NCBI GenBank assembly: GCA_019671005.1
Contig: CM033745.1
Coordinates: 31,151,526 to 31,215,525 of the forward strand
Direction of reading: 5' to 3'
Length of the DNA: 64,000 nucleotides
DNA from: Hibiscus mutabilis
Lineage: Eukaryota; Streptophyta; Magnoliopsida; Malvales; Malvaceae
Shown here: positions 46,110-57,960 of the stretch, piece by piece
Layout: every line of letters starts with the position of its first letter
How positions within the stretch are numbered: the stretch's first letter is position 1
Translations under genes and position numbers: made by a program
Notes under the pieces: model-generated
Databases searched by the model: none
The model's input: the letters and a program-made list of their open reading frames with translations, nothing else
Told to the model about the DNA's origin: nothing

Positions 46110-47240
46110 ATGGGACCAAGACGAGAGACTCGAGCTAATACAAGTAATGTTAGGGATGGAATAACAACGAGTTGCCGCCTCCTCCACCAATTCCTCCTAT
46201 TAGTGTGGAAATCGGGGGTGGTATGCCTCAGGCACCATAAGAGTCAGTTTTTGGCAATATGACACCGTTGATCCAGGCTATGACCAGTGCGTTTCTAGCA
46301 GCTATAGCTGGAGTGCATGCATCTGCGCCAACACTTGTAGCGATGCTAATCCTGGACTTCCGTTGGAACATTTGCATAGCTTGGAAGGTACAAAGTTTAG
46401 AGGTTTGGCTATCGAAGATGCTGAGGAATGGTTTGCGAATACCTAGAGGATCATTGGCCAAATAGAGTGTTCAAAGGCTCGTAAGTTGGATTGTACGGTG
46501 CCTTTTCTTTAGGGAGATACCTATAGTTAGACTATCGATGGTATGGCGCCTGCAGATGTGACGTGGGAATTCTTTGGTGCTACTTTTCAGAAGAAGTATT
46601 TGGGTTCTCGATATCAAGATGAGAAGAAGCAGGAGTTTATGGCGTTGGTTCAGGGTAACATGTTGTATCAGAATACGAGGTTCAAATTGTTTGGTTGAGC
46701 TAGTACGCACCTAAGCCGGTTCCTGATGATCATTAGCGATGTGATCGTTTCTGATTTGGGTTGATCAAGGAAGTGAAGACTTATATGTTGGCTTCAGATT
46801 ACACTGAGTTTGATGTTTTGGTTACCCAAGCTAAGGATATAGAGTAGAATTTGGGTTTGCCCTCTAGTTCAGGAAGTTCTAGCTCTGGGTAAAGGGTTGC
46901 CGAGTAGGATGTTGGTAGAGATTGGTACAAGAAGAACCAACATAGGACATATCGCCCTGATCAAAAACGAGGCGAAAGGTATACTGGAGTGGGCATCATG
47001 GTCAGAATACCTACGCTTGAGCACTTGAGTGTGAGCGTTGTGGGAGGCGACATTCAGGAGTGTGTTAGGCAACTATTGGTACATGTTGGAGTTGTGGTTT
47101 ACGGGATCACATAAGGCGTGATTGTCTACAGTTGGCTAAGGATGGACAGGCTCCTACGCCTGCAGTTGCGCCACAAAGAGGATGTAGTGGAGGTAATTTC
47201 CAGCGTAAGGAGGAAGGTCAGACGACTGTTGCTCATATCG
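46110..47240 (+). pseudogene. Element E gag, broken
   Basis: The start MGPRRETRANTSNVRDG at 46110 matches the gag starts of C and F. Pieces follow in several frames: MTPLIQAMTSAFLAAIAGVH at 46259, LHSLEGTKFRGLAIEDAEEW near 46370, ARKLDCTV, VTWEFFGATFQKKYLGSRY near 46560 and TYMLASDYTEFDVL near 46780. The zinc knuckle CWSCGLRDHIRRDC at 47084-47125 keeps its CX2CX4HX4C ligands. Several stops are TAG or TGA where relatives have CAG or TGG (for example after EWFANT). About 370 codons in relatives, here fragmented by at least three frameshifts. Confidence 0.87.
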
Positions 47241-47760
47241 TAGCTGTTTAACCTGAGGGTGGTGGACCTGTGAGGGTATATGCACATCACGAGGGAAGGA
47301 ATGACACGAATGTGATTGCAGGTACTTTTACTTTGTAATCTATGTCATTACTTTCTTTTGTAGATTATGGCTCTACACATTCATATATTTTGCGCAACCA
47401 TGCATATTTGCTTAATATACCTGTAGAAGTGTTAAATGTGGATATGCGAGTAACTTGTTCTTTCGGAGAGACGGTTTTTGTTAGGAGGTTGTGTAGGAGA
47501 TGTCTTTTAATGGTTTAGGTCATGTGTTTGCAGTAGATTTGATGAAGTTTCTGTTTCATGGTTTTGATGTAATCTTGGGTATGACTGGTTGATTGACCAA
47601 GAGTTGTGGTTGATTTTGAAACCAAGCGAGTTTCATTGAAACTTGTCGATGATTATGAGGTAGTGGTAATGGGCGAGAATGTTAAATTCTTGTCCAATGT
47701 TGTTTCAGCTTTGGAAGCGCAGAAGTTGTTGGGGTTTAGGTGTTAGGTCTATGTAGCTTA
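47241..47760 (+). pseudogene. Element E aspartic protease, broken
   Basis: Similar to F and C proteases: EGGGPVRVYAHHEGRNDTNV near 47258, then FVDYGSTHSYILRNHAYLL at about 47364. The active site reads DYG instead of DSG, which would remove activity. The downstream part (VNVDMRVTCSFGET, then a GFDVILG-like stretch near 47560) follows with a frame change. It sits between the gag knuckle and the RT N-terminal tether. F is cut at the position equivalent to 47470 of this gene, so E shows what F has lost. Confidence 0.85.
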
Positions 47761-48533
47761 TGTTATGAATCTGAATAAGAAGGATGTATGTGTTTAGCAT
47801 ATTCGTACCATTTGTGATTTTTAGGGTGTTTCTGAAGGAACTATTTGGATTATCACTGGATAAGGAGGTAGAGTTTTGTATTGAGACATATGCAGATACA
47901 ACTCTGGTGCCAATTTCTCCGTATCATATGGCACCGAAAGAGTTGGAGGAGTTGAAGACGTAACTTTAGGAGTTGTTAGATTAGGTTTTCATCCGATCTA
48001 GTGTGTCGCCTTAGGGAGAACCGATGTTGTTTGTGAAAAAGAATGATGGCCCTATGAGGATGTGCATTAACTATCGACAACTGAACAAGTTGACGACTAA
48101 GAATAATTATCCTTTGCCACAAATTGATGACTTGTTCGATCAATTTCAGGGTGTTGCGGTGTTTTCTAAGATCGATTTGAGATCTGGATATTATCAGCTG
48201 AAGCTCAAGGATAAAGACGTACCAAAGATAGCTTTTCACCCACGTTACGAACATTATGAGTTCTTAGTGATGCCTTTTGGGTTGACGAATGCACCTACAA
48301 CTTTCATGGACATGATGAATCGGGTTTTTCATGAATTCTTAGATTAATTTATTGTGGTGTTTATTGATGACATTCTCGTGTACTCTAGTACCGAGGAGGA
48401 TCATGATCGATACTTGTGAATTATGTTGAAAGCCTTGTTGGATAATCAGTTATATGCTAAGTTGAGCAAGTGTGAGTTATGAATTAAGGAGGTGGTCTTC
48501 CTTGGTCATGTTGTTTCGGTAGAGGGTATCTAA
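47761..48533 (+). pseudogene. Element E reverse transcriptase, broken
   Basis: RT starts after a tether with EVEFCIETYADTTLV near 47862. The clearest frame, 48024-48347, reads MLFVKKNDGPMRMCINYRQL, PQIDDLFDQFQ, FSKIDLRSGYYQL and MPFGLTNAPTTFMDMMNRVF. After a TAA at 48345-48347 the active site FIDDILVYS at 48360-48386 follows in frame; Phe in place of Tyr in YxDD is common in this group. Further stops occur near 48418, 48480 and 48531. Most are single-base changes in otherwise well kept frame, so decay is mainly by point mutation. Confidence 0.92.
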
Positions 48534-49240
48534 GTGGATCTGCAGAAAATTGAGGCAGTTTTGAATTGGAAACAACCTAAGTTGATGACAGAGGTTCGTA
48601 GTTTCTTGGGGTTGGCAGGTTATTATCGTTGTTTTGTGGATGGTTTCTCAAAGATTTTTGCTCCTTTGACTAAGTTGTTACAAAAGGATGCCCGTTTTGA
48701 GTGGACGGAAGGTAGACAACAAGCTTTTGAGAAATTGAAGGAAGCTTTGACGCAAGCTCCAATCTTGATTCAACCTGAGTCAAGAAAAGATTTTGGGGTC
48801 TATAGCGATGCATCCTACATTTGTTTGGGATGTATGTTGATGCAAGGTGAGAAAGTTGTGTCTTATGCGTCTAGAAAATTGAAGGTGCACAAGCGCAATT
48901 ATCCTACGAATGATATAGTGCTTGCCGTGGTGGTGTTTGCCTTGAAGATTTAGAGGCATTATTTGTATGGTGAGAAGTGTACTATGTACATGGATCATAA
49001 GAGTCTGAAATATTTGATGTCATAAAAAGAGTTGAATCATAGGCAACGAAGGTGGTTGAAGTTGCTTAAGGATTATAATTTGACGATTGAGTACCATTCG
49101 GGTAAGGCTAACATTGTAGCCATTGCCTTGAGTCGAAAGGTTGTGGTGGAGTTGAGGGTGATGTTTGCACGGTTAAGCATAACTTGGGATGGTGGTTTAT
49201 TAGCCGAGTTGCAAGTGAACGTCATTTGTTACAGTTGATC
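48534..49240 (+). pseudogene. Element E RNase H, broken
   Basis: The frame 48534-48953 begins with the RT thumb and connection (DLQKIEAVLNWKQP, SFLGLAGYYRCFVDGFSKI) and enters RNase H: VYSDASYICLGCMLMQ with the first Asp. The Glu position reads NDIVLAVVVF, so DxELA has lost its Glu. After a TAG at 48951-48953 come YMDHKSLKYLMS (second Asp) and, in 49032-49238, RQRRWLKLLKDYN and YHSGKANIVAIALSRK, where the usual ADALS Asp is changed. Catalytically dead. Confidence 0.9.
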
Positions 49241-49557
49241 AAGGAGAAGAAACTGTATGATGATTCGTTGGTCATGTTAAGGATGTTTTGGATGGTAATC
49301 CGACAAATTTTTTTAGTGATGATGATGTTTAATGCTTTAAAAGTCCAGTAGTTGTTCCGAAGAATGTTGAGTTATGGCACACTATTTTGGCTTAGGCTCA
49401 TTCAAGTCCTTTTTCTATGCACCCGAGGAGTACAAAGATGTACCATGATTTGAAGAAGGAGTATTTTTGGGTTGGTTTGAAAAAGGATGTAGCAGATTTT
49501 TTTGCTCGATGTATGGTGTGTCAGTGTGCAAAGGCTGAGCATCAGTTTCCTTCAGTG
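49241..49557 (+). pseudogene. Element E integrase N-terminus, cut off
   Basis: The integrase zinc module is recognisable: HSSPFSMHPRSTKMYHDL near 49400, EYFWVGLKKDVADFF, then CMVCQCAKAEHQFPS near 49510-49553. The following catalytic core, present in C as a WxWE and MDFVSGFP region, is absent. The sequence changes at about 49553-49557 to unrelated reverse LTR-like DNA. The five bases cagtg at the break (49553-49557) recur at 52521-52525. Confidence 0.85.
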
Positions 49558-52500
49558 TGTAAAGTCTCACAAAGGTGAGAGCCATTTGGCATTTAGCTCA
49601 AGTATAAGATCCATTATCGTGTATAATCATCTTCTCATGAGGGTGATCATTTATTCATTAATTACCAAAGTTTGATCATCTACTTTATAAACTTCCTTGC
49701 TTTTCATTCAATCTACTGTTAATGACCTACTAGTAATAACTAGTTAATCAAGTCCCACATGGTCCATTAATCATCATTACTCCATTTATAGTTATTTACG
49801 CAAAAATGTACCATTTATAGATAACGATTCTGATCACATTTTACTAATTCTTACTGAATAATGAATATTATAACGAATCACCTTGCACACTGAACTTATT
49901 TTCATGGGATATCAAATTATTCCTTAACCATTATGCAACTTCTTATTTCACTTTATTCATAGGTCACTAGTTCGAATAATCCCTCGACATCCACAGGGTT
50001 CAAATTTCTTTACTTGTTTTTCCTTTATAAATAAATTTGATTCTAACTATTTAATCAAGTCAATTTAAACAATACCAAACCAATCAAGCCAGATCAGTCT
50101 CCCTCAAGTCTTATTCGGCATACTTGGTTAACAATTAAATTGGGTTACTAAACACGCAAGAATCATAGAAATTCTATATTTATATATAAATTAATGGATT
50201 TGCAACTTTATTTCAATCATGATTTCCTTCATTCCAGTCTATCACAATGTTATCATACTTTTCGTCTCTTATTTCTTGACTTTAAAGAATGTAAAACTGT
50301 CATCAAAAAATTGTCAGTTATATACTCCATCTACCATATTAACAACTGTCAAATTTTCTAGCAAATTTATCTTATAACATCAGGACGTCCTAGTTCATAA
50401 TTTAGTCAACCAATCAACCAACAATTAATGAAGGATCAAGCAATAATTCAATGAATGATCAAATTAATCTTCTATACAACTTCCATTCGAAATTGACATA
50501 CATACAACCAATAAGAAGGATCGTATTCTATTGATATTGTATTGTTAGCGAAATACATTGTTAATTATTGTTTAACCAATTTTACTTATAACTTTTAAGC
50601 CTCCGTAGTCTTACTATTCCTTATTCCATACAATTTACTAACTAGAGAATATGATTTAACAAGTATGTATTTACATATGTATTTTAACACTCCAATTCGA
50701 TCAAATTCCCTAGAATAAATCCTTAATTCTTATAATTATCTTACAATAACAGTACAATACACAACATTCATAAAATCAATCAACTATCCAAAAGTCTTCT
50801 ATTTATCATCACTCAAGGGATCACACACATGCTACATAGAAGAACCTTACTTAATTCACACATTTCACCATATTCACTAAGTCAGTTATGAAGAATATTC
50901 ACTTGTTATGTTTAACCCAATACTTTATTGTACATTACTCATTCATATTTTCATCCATCCTTTCGAGTGCTATTAGAAGTAAATATGCAAGTTTCCACCA
51001 AATCAACGTTTAACATATCATTATTTCATTATCAAATGATCTCCAAAGCAATATATATATTCCAAGCAAAGTTATTCTATACAATTTTTATTTTATTTTA
51101 CAGCCTTGAGAATCGAATCTACAGTCTAGGTACTCAAGTCCCCAACCAACTGTTGCCCTTATAAACATATGGTACTTACAGTACCGGTCAATCCCTCCTA
51201 CTATCGCCAAGTGACCGCAAAAACTTCACTCCTACTGTCGCCAAATAGGGACCACTGTCCCGGACCGTAGTCCACCCTAAATACTGAGCTCTGGACCCTA
51301 TGGCATGCCAACTATACCTACGACTGACTCAAGACCAAGGCTTTAATACATTTTATTTTTAATCTGATTATAGAGAGCACAACTCCAATTATTCTCATAT
51401 AAACTTTATCATTCCCTTTCTACAGAGGATATCACAATATAATCACCATAGGTGAGATTCAATTCGAATGGCGATTACCATAATTTTGCTTTATTAATTC
51501 AAGCACAAACATCTTTCCTTGTATTTAGTTCATAATCTCCACATAGCTTAAAATATGATTTAAGTCATTAATCAATTAACATAGTATAATATATATATAT
51601 ATATATAAGAACCATTCGATCCTATTGAACCTCAACTAACTCTTTGAGCATATCCCACTTATGCAAAACATCATACATATATACCTTACTATTATTTCCA
51701 GCGAGAAGAAATGTGCTTTTAATCTTTTGCTTTAACAAAAAACTTCACATATATTATTATTCGAATATAGTTATAACAACATTTTATTCTTCTTTAGCCA
51801 TATAAGTTTAGCCCTATAAATACTACACCTTCATATTATAAGCATCAAGAGTTTTCGAATCATTTATTCGAACAGTAACCTAATTAAGACCATGATCAAT
51901 GTACAATGTAATTATCTTAGAACTCAAGTAAGCACACATAACTTCAACAATTACACAATTTCACTTCCAATCCAAATCTATATTATACGAAACTCACCTT
52001 GCATCCAGCTTGCTTAATCATAGCTTTATAATTCAATTCTTTTAACAATTGTAATTAAGAAACATTGCTCGGGAAGGTTATTAGTCCTTTCAAAGTCTTT
52101 AAACTACACTCACCTTTTATCCCGAAGGTGCAACAACTCTCGAGAAGGTAGCTCTATCAAACATGTAGAACATTTAACTACGATCACAATTTGACAAACT
52201 AGTGGATCCTTAATCCACTATCTCTAAGAAATTCCCTTGAGAAGGGCAATGATATTTCCCAAGTATCTACAAGAATCCTTTTAAGAGAACAGATAGTCCT
52301 CCAACCAACGTGCATACACTGATCGATTTCAAGAGAAGTTTATCCATACCCGCATCAAAAATGTTATTTACGCATAATGATGAAGATTCTCTACCGCAAA
52401 CTCTTTGTAATGTATCATAAGGCTTCAGAACGACCATTGCACAAAATCAAGGCACCGTTCAAGTGGCACAAGGAGGATACATCCTCGAATCTAGCATCAA

Positions 52501-52743
52501 TTCACTAACTCGTATCTTAACAGTGGAGGGCGGCCTTACCCTCCAAATCCCTCCCATTAGTGACTAAACACTTAACTCGCCCTCTTGGCCACGATCGTAG
52601 TGATCTCAGCATCGCAACATTGGACGCACGATCAAGATTCATGTCTTATGGAGTACAAACTTAATTTAAAGGCTTGTATTCACTAGACACCTTACTATAA
52701 TACCTATATCACCTCGGGGTTTCCTAGAACCGATTAAATCTAA
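49558..52743 (-). repeat. Reverse LTR-like, non-coding sequence of D (boundaries unresolved)
   Basis: AT-rich, no credible gene. On the minus strand it contains the module ggactacggtccggg ... ggcgacag (51175-51315) in the same order as the element I LTR, and an (AT)n run near 51589-51606. Toward the right (52524-52743) it becomes less AT-rich and runs into a primer site, so this end should be the internal leader of D. Where LTR stops and internal begins is not clear. One option is 52520, where a cagtg repeat and a TTAACA edge occur. That would leave about 240 bp internal, as in AB. Confidence 0.45.
51175..51315 (-). other. Conserved LTR module in D
   Basis: On the minus strand: ggcatgccatagggtcc, ggactacggtccggg, ctatttggcgacagtagg and a second ggcgatag. 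It closely follows element I 5241-5420, including the flanking ggcatgcc. Confidence 0.65.
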
Positions 52744-52755
52744 GCTCTGATACCA
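52744..52755 (-). other. Primer binding site of D
   Basis: Minus-strand tggtatcagagc, perfect Met type, five bases from the LTR edge at 52761. Confidence 0.88.
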
Positions 52756-52760
52756 CTAAA

Positions 52761-53144
52761 TATAACACCATAAATCCAAATATCATATTTAGGCCTTAAG
52801 CCTAAACCTGTTACCATAAAATTTCTCAAACTAGGTTTAGCCTAATAAAGTATTTCCCAAAAACATTTAAAACCAACAATTGAAAATATAGATAAGAAAT
52901 CAAAACGTTACAAAGAAGCTCCAATTTATTTAAAATGTTTGAACAACCAATTTGATTAATACAATTTCAAAATAAAAATTACAAACTCCACCGCGTAAGG
53001 TCCTATGAATACACAGCCCACTAAGCACAAGTACCTTACTCTAGAAATCACCACGTGCTAGAATCTTGCATTGACAGTGCTCCTCGATCCTACAATCCAA
53101 TGATCAACCTATGCACGAAAACAACGACTCCGAGCATTGAGCTT
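52761..53144 (-). repeat. D 5' LTR, outer 384 bp
   Basis: Aligns base for base with 41733-42118, then is interrupted by C after gagctt. Confidence 0.85.
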
Positions 53145-54869
53145 TGTAAAGCCCCGATTTTGGGCTTAGAAGTTAGCCGGGTTGGCTTGATGGTTCGGTT
53201 GAACCGATTTGAACGATTTGGACTAGTTTCAGGATTAATGTTTTAAAAGGGTTTTTGAGACAAATAAAATGTGGAAAAAGGTTCTAAAAATCCTTTTTAA
53301 ATCTATACAAAGGTTTGGTGAAGTCAATTTTGGAAATTGATGGTTGGAACTTGAACATTTTGATTATAGTGACAAAAACGTAAATTGACGTAACTTCTTT
53401 TACCCTTTAATTGACTTATTTTAAATGGTTTTTAATTGGAACTTTGAAAATTTAAGGAGCTATTTAGACAAATTCTAATATTAGACTTTTACCCCTTACT
53501 TGACTTATTTTAAATGGTTTTTAATTAATATAATTGGATGGAGAGATTAATTGGTGATTAATTCATTTCAACAAAATTGACGTAACTTCTTTTAACTCAA
53601 AAGTTCTCTCTCAAATTCTCTCCAGCCAAACACTCATTTCTACTTCAAAATCTTAAGGTAAAATCTTGTTTTCTTTAATCCTTTACTATCAAATGATTTC
53701 TTGTTGATTTCTTAACAAAACCTTATTGATTCAATTTTGTTTTAACATGTAAATCAAATCGATTCAAGGGAAAAGCATCCATTAGAGGTGAGCTACATTT
53801 TTATCCTCTAATGATGGGTTCTTTATTGAAATTCCCAAGTCTTTGACTCTTTTAATAAGTTTGCTACGGAGGTTTTATGATTTAATTGAAAGAAATGGTT
53901 AAATCAAGCTTTAAATGATGGATTTATGAAATTTTTATAGTGGATCTGTTTTTCAGGGTTTATGACTGGTTTTAAACATGTTTTTGATGTTAAATAATGT
54001 TGAGATAATGATTTTATCACAAGAAACCCGAAACTAGGTGAGTTATTTGATTTCAAGGTTGAAATCTTTGAGTTTATGGCTTGTTTATGTGGTTAATTGA
54101 TTGCTGGAGATTCTATGGTGTTGAGAGGATGTTTTTAGATGTAAATTGATGTTGCTTTGATGTTAATCTCGCTGGGTAATGGCTGGAGATTAGTTAGAAG
54201 GGTTTCGCCGGTGTTTTTGGTAGTTTTTGGGTGGCGAAAGCTTAGCCAATGTTAGGAGAAGGTGTAGTTTCTGTTGCTGGGGATTTTGATGCAAGGTTAT
54301 GCATTAATCCTTTGTTTTTCTTTGGTTAGAAGCAGGGGATGTTGATTCGATAGCTTCAGAAGGTGTTTCGGTTGATCCGGGAGCTTGATTTTGCTTCGGC
54401 AAGGCAAGCGAGGCGTAGTCAGTGAGTGGAAATGATTTAAGAGCTTTTCAAAGGTTTGAAAGCAAGGTTTGGGGGTTTAGATTGAGCTTCAAACGCTAAT
54501 CTAAGCTCAAAAATAAGTATGAGATGTTTCGCTCTCGATACTCGGCTTTTCCCATTGATTTGATAGATGATGCTCATGTTTTGAAAATAAATTTGTTTCC
54601 TACTATTTATGCATGTTTTATGAATTGAAAGATGATTCATGTGATCCCATGAGATTGATTTGTGTTTTTAAAGAGATTGAACTTGTTGAGAAAATGCTAT
54701 ACATTGTTTACACTTTTGAAATGGGATGAGAAATGGTTTATGTTATGCATTGAGAAACAATAGGTAAACATGGTTTTAAGTGTATATTGGCAAGTGATGA
54801 GATTATTGTTAACAGATACAATTGGTCGACCAATAGGATGAGAAGTGCACTATAATATAGAAAATTCGA

Positions 54870-55200
54870 ATGTGAGATAAATTCTTCAATGACACAATAG
54901 AGGCAAGCCTGTTATGGGACTAGAGATGAGCCTAGTACTTAGTGATAGAAGTGAGCCTATCACTACGGGTTAAGGGTAAGCCTATTCTCGTCCGAAGTGA
55001 GATATTTGGTGGAGGTGAGCCCACCATGAGAATTCGTGTATCCGATGTGTACTAGAGGTGAGCCTAGTAATTTGTGATAGAGGTGAGCCTATCACTACGG
55101 GTTAGGACTGAGCCTATTCCCGAGTCACTTGAAAGCCAATATATGAGATTCACATGTATCATGGTTTATAAATATTTTTTATAATGTGTTTTATATATGA
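54870..55200 (+). repeat. gagcct-rich duplicated block present only in the C 5' LTR
   Basis: Two copies about 132 bp apart of a segment with repeated gtgagcctat and gtgagcctag words. The 3' LTR reads straight across at 63138-63150. Confidence 0.8.
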
Positions 55201-55904
55201 GATTATATTTTTGAGAATTGCTTGATGAGAAACAAGCATGAGAAGCTTTGGCCTGAATTTTGCATTAAGATTAATGCATGAGATTTATGATACATGTGGT
55301 TTAAATGTTGTTGATTTTGCTTAAAAGTGGTTTAATGCATGAGATAGAATGAACATGATAAGAAAGAGATTTCTACTTGAGAAATGATTTTAAAATGCAT
55401 TGTTGTTGGTTTTAACTTGAGCATCCCTCACTAGGCGTTTATGCTTACACTCTTTTTTTCCAACAATGCAGAGAAATAACACTTTGGTGGTAGCAAGGAA
55501 GAAAGTGGAGATCCAAGAGTGAAAATATAGCTCAAGTATGGTTTTCGATTTACCTAATAGTAATAATTGGCAATGGGAGGATAACTTAGTGTTTTGGGAG
55601 GTTGTGTTTTGAAACTCCCTGATTTATGGCAAGTTTTAACTGCCCTTTTGGACTTGTAAATGGCCTTTAATTGCTGGTATTTGGTTTGACTTTCATTTTG
55701 GTGCTTGAATGGTTACTCTTCCTAGGAATCATGCCTATAGATTGATAATCATATTGTGTTGATGTTGAAAGCATGCTTTGGTGTTTAATTCCTATGGTTT
55801 TATGCTCTAAGTGGATGTTTATGCTATAGTAACTTGTTGGAATATTTTTGGATGAGTTTAAGCTTGAAAATCAGCCATTACAGACATTATAGGCCCAGGC
55901 GTAT

Positions 55905-56115
55905 CGATATGCAGGCTACCGTATTGGTACATTAAAGCCAAACCAGGCATACCGTATCGAAACAGGGTAGACCATATCGATACGGTCAGAGGGCAAACTA
56001 GAGAACTGTATCGGTACACGGGACAGTATCGATACACTTTTGTGCTACTAGAAATTTGATGTTTTGACGAGATATTGACATATCGGTATGGGCACAAGTG
56101 TATCGATGTACTTGA
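55905..56115 (+). other. Palindrome cluster in C 5' LTR
   Basis: Words such as gcgtatcgatatgc, atatcgatacgg, tgtatcggtaca, agtatcgatacac and gtgtatcgatgtac within 210 bp. Confidence 0.75.
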
Positions 56116-56543
56116 CCATTAAGTTAGTTAATTGAAGCTTTCTGAAGTTCTGTTTTCTTACGTTTAGGTCTCTGTATATTTGAATGTTCAATTAAATGAG
56201 CTTGGGTGATCGAAATGAGCTGAAATTTGATGTGAAAGCATGAAATCTGACTAATTGACTATCAGTAACTTTAATTTTGCAATTGGTCCCTAAATTTTAT
56301 AAGTTTTACAAAATGGTCCCTAAATGCTAAATAGGACGATTGGATGTCAAATCGATGTCCGGTCGAGTTGTAATTTCATCCGCTGTCAGCATGTACACTT
56401 AGGTTAATAATGTTGCATCTAGAAAGATAAAAAGGGAAAGAGGGTTGTTTATTGAAGTGGAAATTTTGGGTTTTACTTCAATATTCCCTGTGACTCACTC
56501 AATTTGGTCTTGCGACTAGACCGGGTCAAGGGGGTTACATTTA

Positions 56544-56557
56544 TGTGTATCAAAGCC
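56544..56557 (+). other. Primer binding site of element C
   Basis: tgtgtatcaaagcc, two changes from TGGTATCAGAGCC, four bases after the LTR. Leader follows to 56874. Confidence 0.78.
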
Positions 56558-56873
56558 AAGTTATGAATGTTTGGGATGTTGGTAAGATGACGTGATGTTG
56601 TTTTGAGTTGTACTCGGTTGTTTGCTATGTATGGTGAATGCTTATGCCATGATTTGGTCGTTGATTGCTTATGTGATTTGCACGGTGGTTGATAACATGT
56701 TGTATGGATAGTTTGTGATGTTTGGGGTAGTGATTTGGGGTACCCATTGCCATATTACTATTAGCATAAAGAGTTTTTGTTTTAAAACTTGAGCACCTTG
56801 GATTCTTGCTTCGAGCTAGCGTGATTGGTTTTCATGTTGTATTTTTATGCTAGAGATTCATACTATTTTGATA

Positions 56874-57960
56874 ATGGGATCGAGACGGGAGCTTAGAAAC
56901 AATACACGTAATGTGGTAGAGAATGTGGTTAATGAGGAATTGTCGCCCCCTCCTCCTCTTGGTGGTGGTGGAGTTGGAGCTAGAGCTGGTGCGAGAGGTG
57001 CTGGACCTCAGGCAACACAAGGGTCGATAGTTGGTGATATGATGCCACTAATCCAGGCTATCACTGGAGCTTTTCAGGCAGCGATGGCGGGTATGCACGC
57101 AGTTGCTTCGCAGCCTGTAGTTGATAACCCTAGACTTCCTTCAGAGCGTTTGTATAGTCTAGGTGGTACCGAGCTTTAAGGTTTGTCTCTAGAGGATTCT
57201 GAAACACGGTTTGAGAGCACTCAAAGGATTCTTGGTCATATGGGTTGTACGGACGCACGTAAGCTGGGTTGTATAGTGTCTTTGTTACATGGTGATGCTT
57301 ATACGTGGTGGACAACCATCACTACAGGAATGGATCATGCTGATGTGACTTGAGAGTTCTTTGGAACTGCTTTTTGAAGGAAGTATCTGGGTGTTCGGTA
57401 TCTAGATGAGAAGAAGCAAGAGTTTATAGCTTTGGTGCAGGGAAACATGTTAGTTATTGAGTATGAGATTCAGTTCATTCGTTTAAGCTAGTATGCCCCT
57501 GAGTTGGTTCCAACAAACAGAAAAAATGTGATTATTTTCGTTATGGGTTGGTGAAGGAGGTGAAGACCTATATATTGACTTCGAATTACACAGATTTTGA
57601 TGTTTTAGTCATTCGGGCTAAGGACATTGAGTAGAATTTAGGTTTAGTTGCTCGTTTGGGTGGTTCTAGTTTTGGTAAGAGATCAGATGAGTTTGAGGCT
57701 GGTAGAGATCGTTCTAAGAAGTACAAGGATAAGAGGTACCAATCAGATTAGAAGAGTGCTGGTGGTAATCCTGGTCGTGAACAGCAAGGTCAGAATGCCT
57801 TTGTTCCTGCTTTTGAGTGTAACCATTGTGAATGGCAACATAGGGGTGAATGTTGGGGAAATTCTGGAGTGTGCTGGAATTGTGGTGGTCAAGGTCATGT
57901 GAAGCGTGATTGTCCTTAGCCGGTTAGGCAAGCACCTGCACGTGTTGTTGAGCCATAGAG
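56874..57960 (+). pseudogene. Element C gag, broken
   Basis: The start MGSRRELRNNTRNVVENV at 56874 is shared with F and E. A Pro/Gly/Ala-rich stretch follows (PPPPLGGGG), then MMPLIQAITGAFQAAMAGM. After a TAA at 57177 the frame goes on with ARKLGCIVSLLHGDAYTWW, KYLGVRYLDEKKQEFIALV and VIEYEIQFIRLS. A one-base gain in the A run at 57521-57526 shifts frame before the equivalent of YGLVKEVKTY. The zinc knuckle CWNCGGQGHVKRDC at 57872-57913 is intact. Stops include TGA for Trp (near 57350) and TAG for Gln (near 57490). Confidence 0.88.

Larger units (their letters stand above)
42473..49557 (+). mobile_element. Element E: forward gypsy retrotransposon, truncated in integrase
   Basis: The 5' LTR, primer site, gag, protease, RT, RNase H and the integrase zinc module are present in order. 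Coding similarity to C stops at about 49553, so the integrase core, any chromodomain and the 3' LTR are missing. It sits inside the D 3' LTR. It is close to C and F in gag start, protease and LTR layout. Confidence 0.85.
41733..53144 (-). mobile_element. Element D: reverse, apparently non-coding LTR element
   Basis: Two LTR pieces start with the same TATAACACC edge on the plus strand (41733 and 52761). A Met-type primer site lies just left of the second, so the right one is the 5' LTR. Between them are E (42473-49557) and 49558-52743. In that D sequence no gag or pol similarity was found. The five bases left of D are gtatc. The right end is beyond the window, past element C. D shares the GGCGACAG module with element I. 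Confidence 0.6.
53145..56539 (+). repeat. 5' LTR of element C (about 3.4 kb)
   Basis: Starts TGTAAAGCCCCGATTTTGG and ends CAAGGGGGTTACA. Donor-like GAG/GTGAGC at 53788, acceptor-like ATGCAG/AG at 55471, palindrome cluster 55905-56115. A 132-bp imperfect duplication (actagag.tgagcctagta at 54919 and 55051, with gatagaggtgagcc) lies in 54870-55200. The 3' LTR lacks that block. Confidence 0.9.

Noticed and set aside
55858..56097. 79-codon minus frame with repeated YRYSS or YRYG words, also 63499-63846
   Set aside because: The periodic protein pattern is a translation of the GTATCGATAC palindrome cluster.
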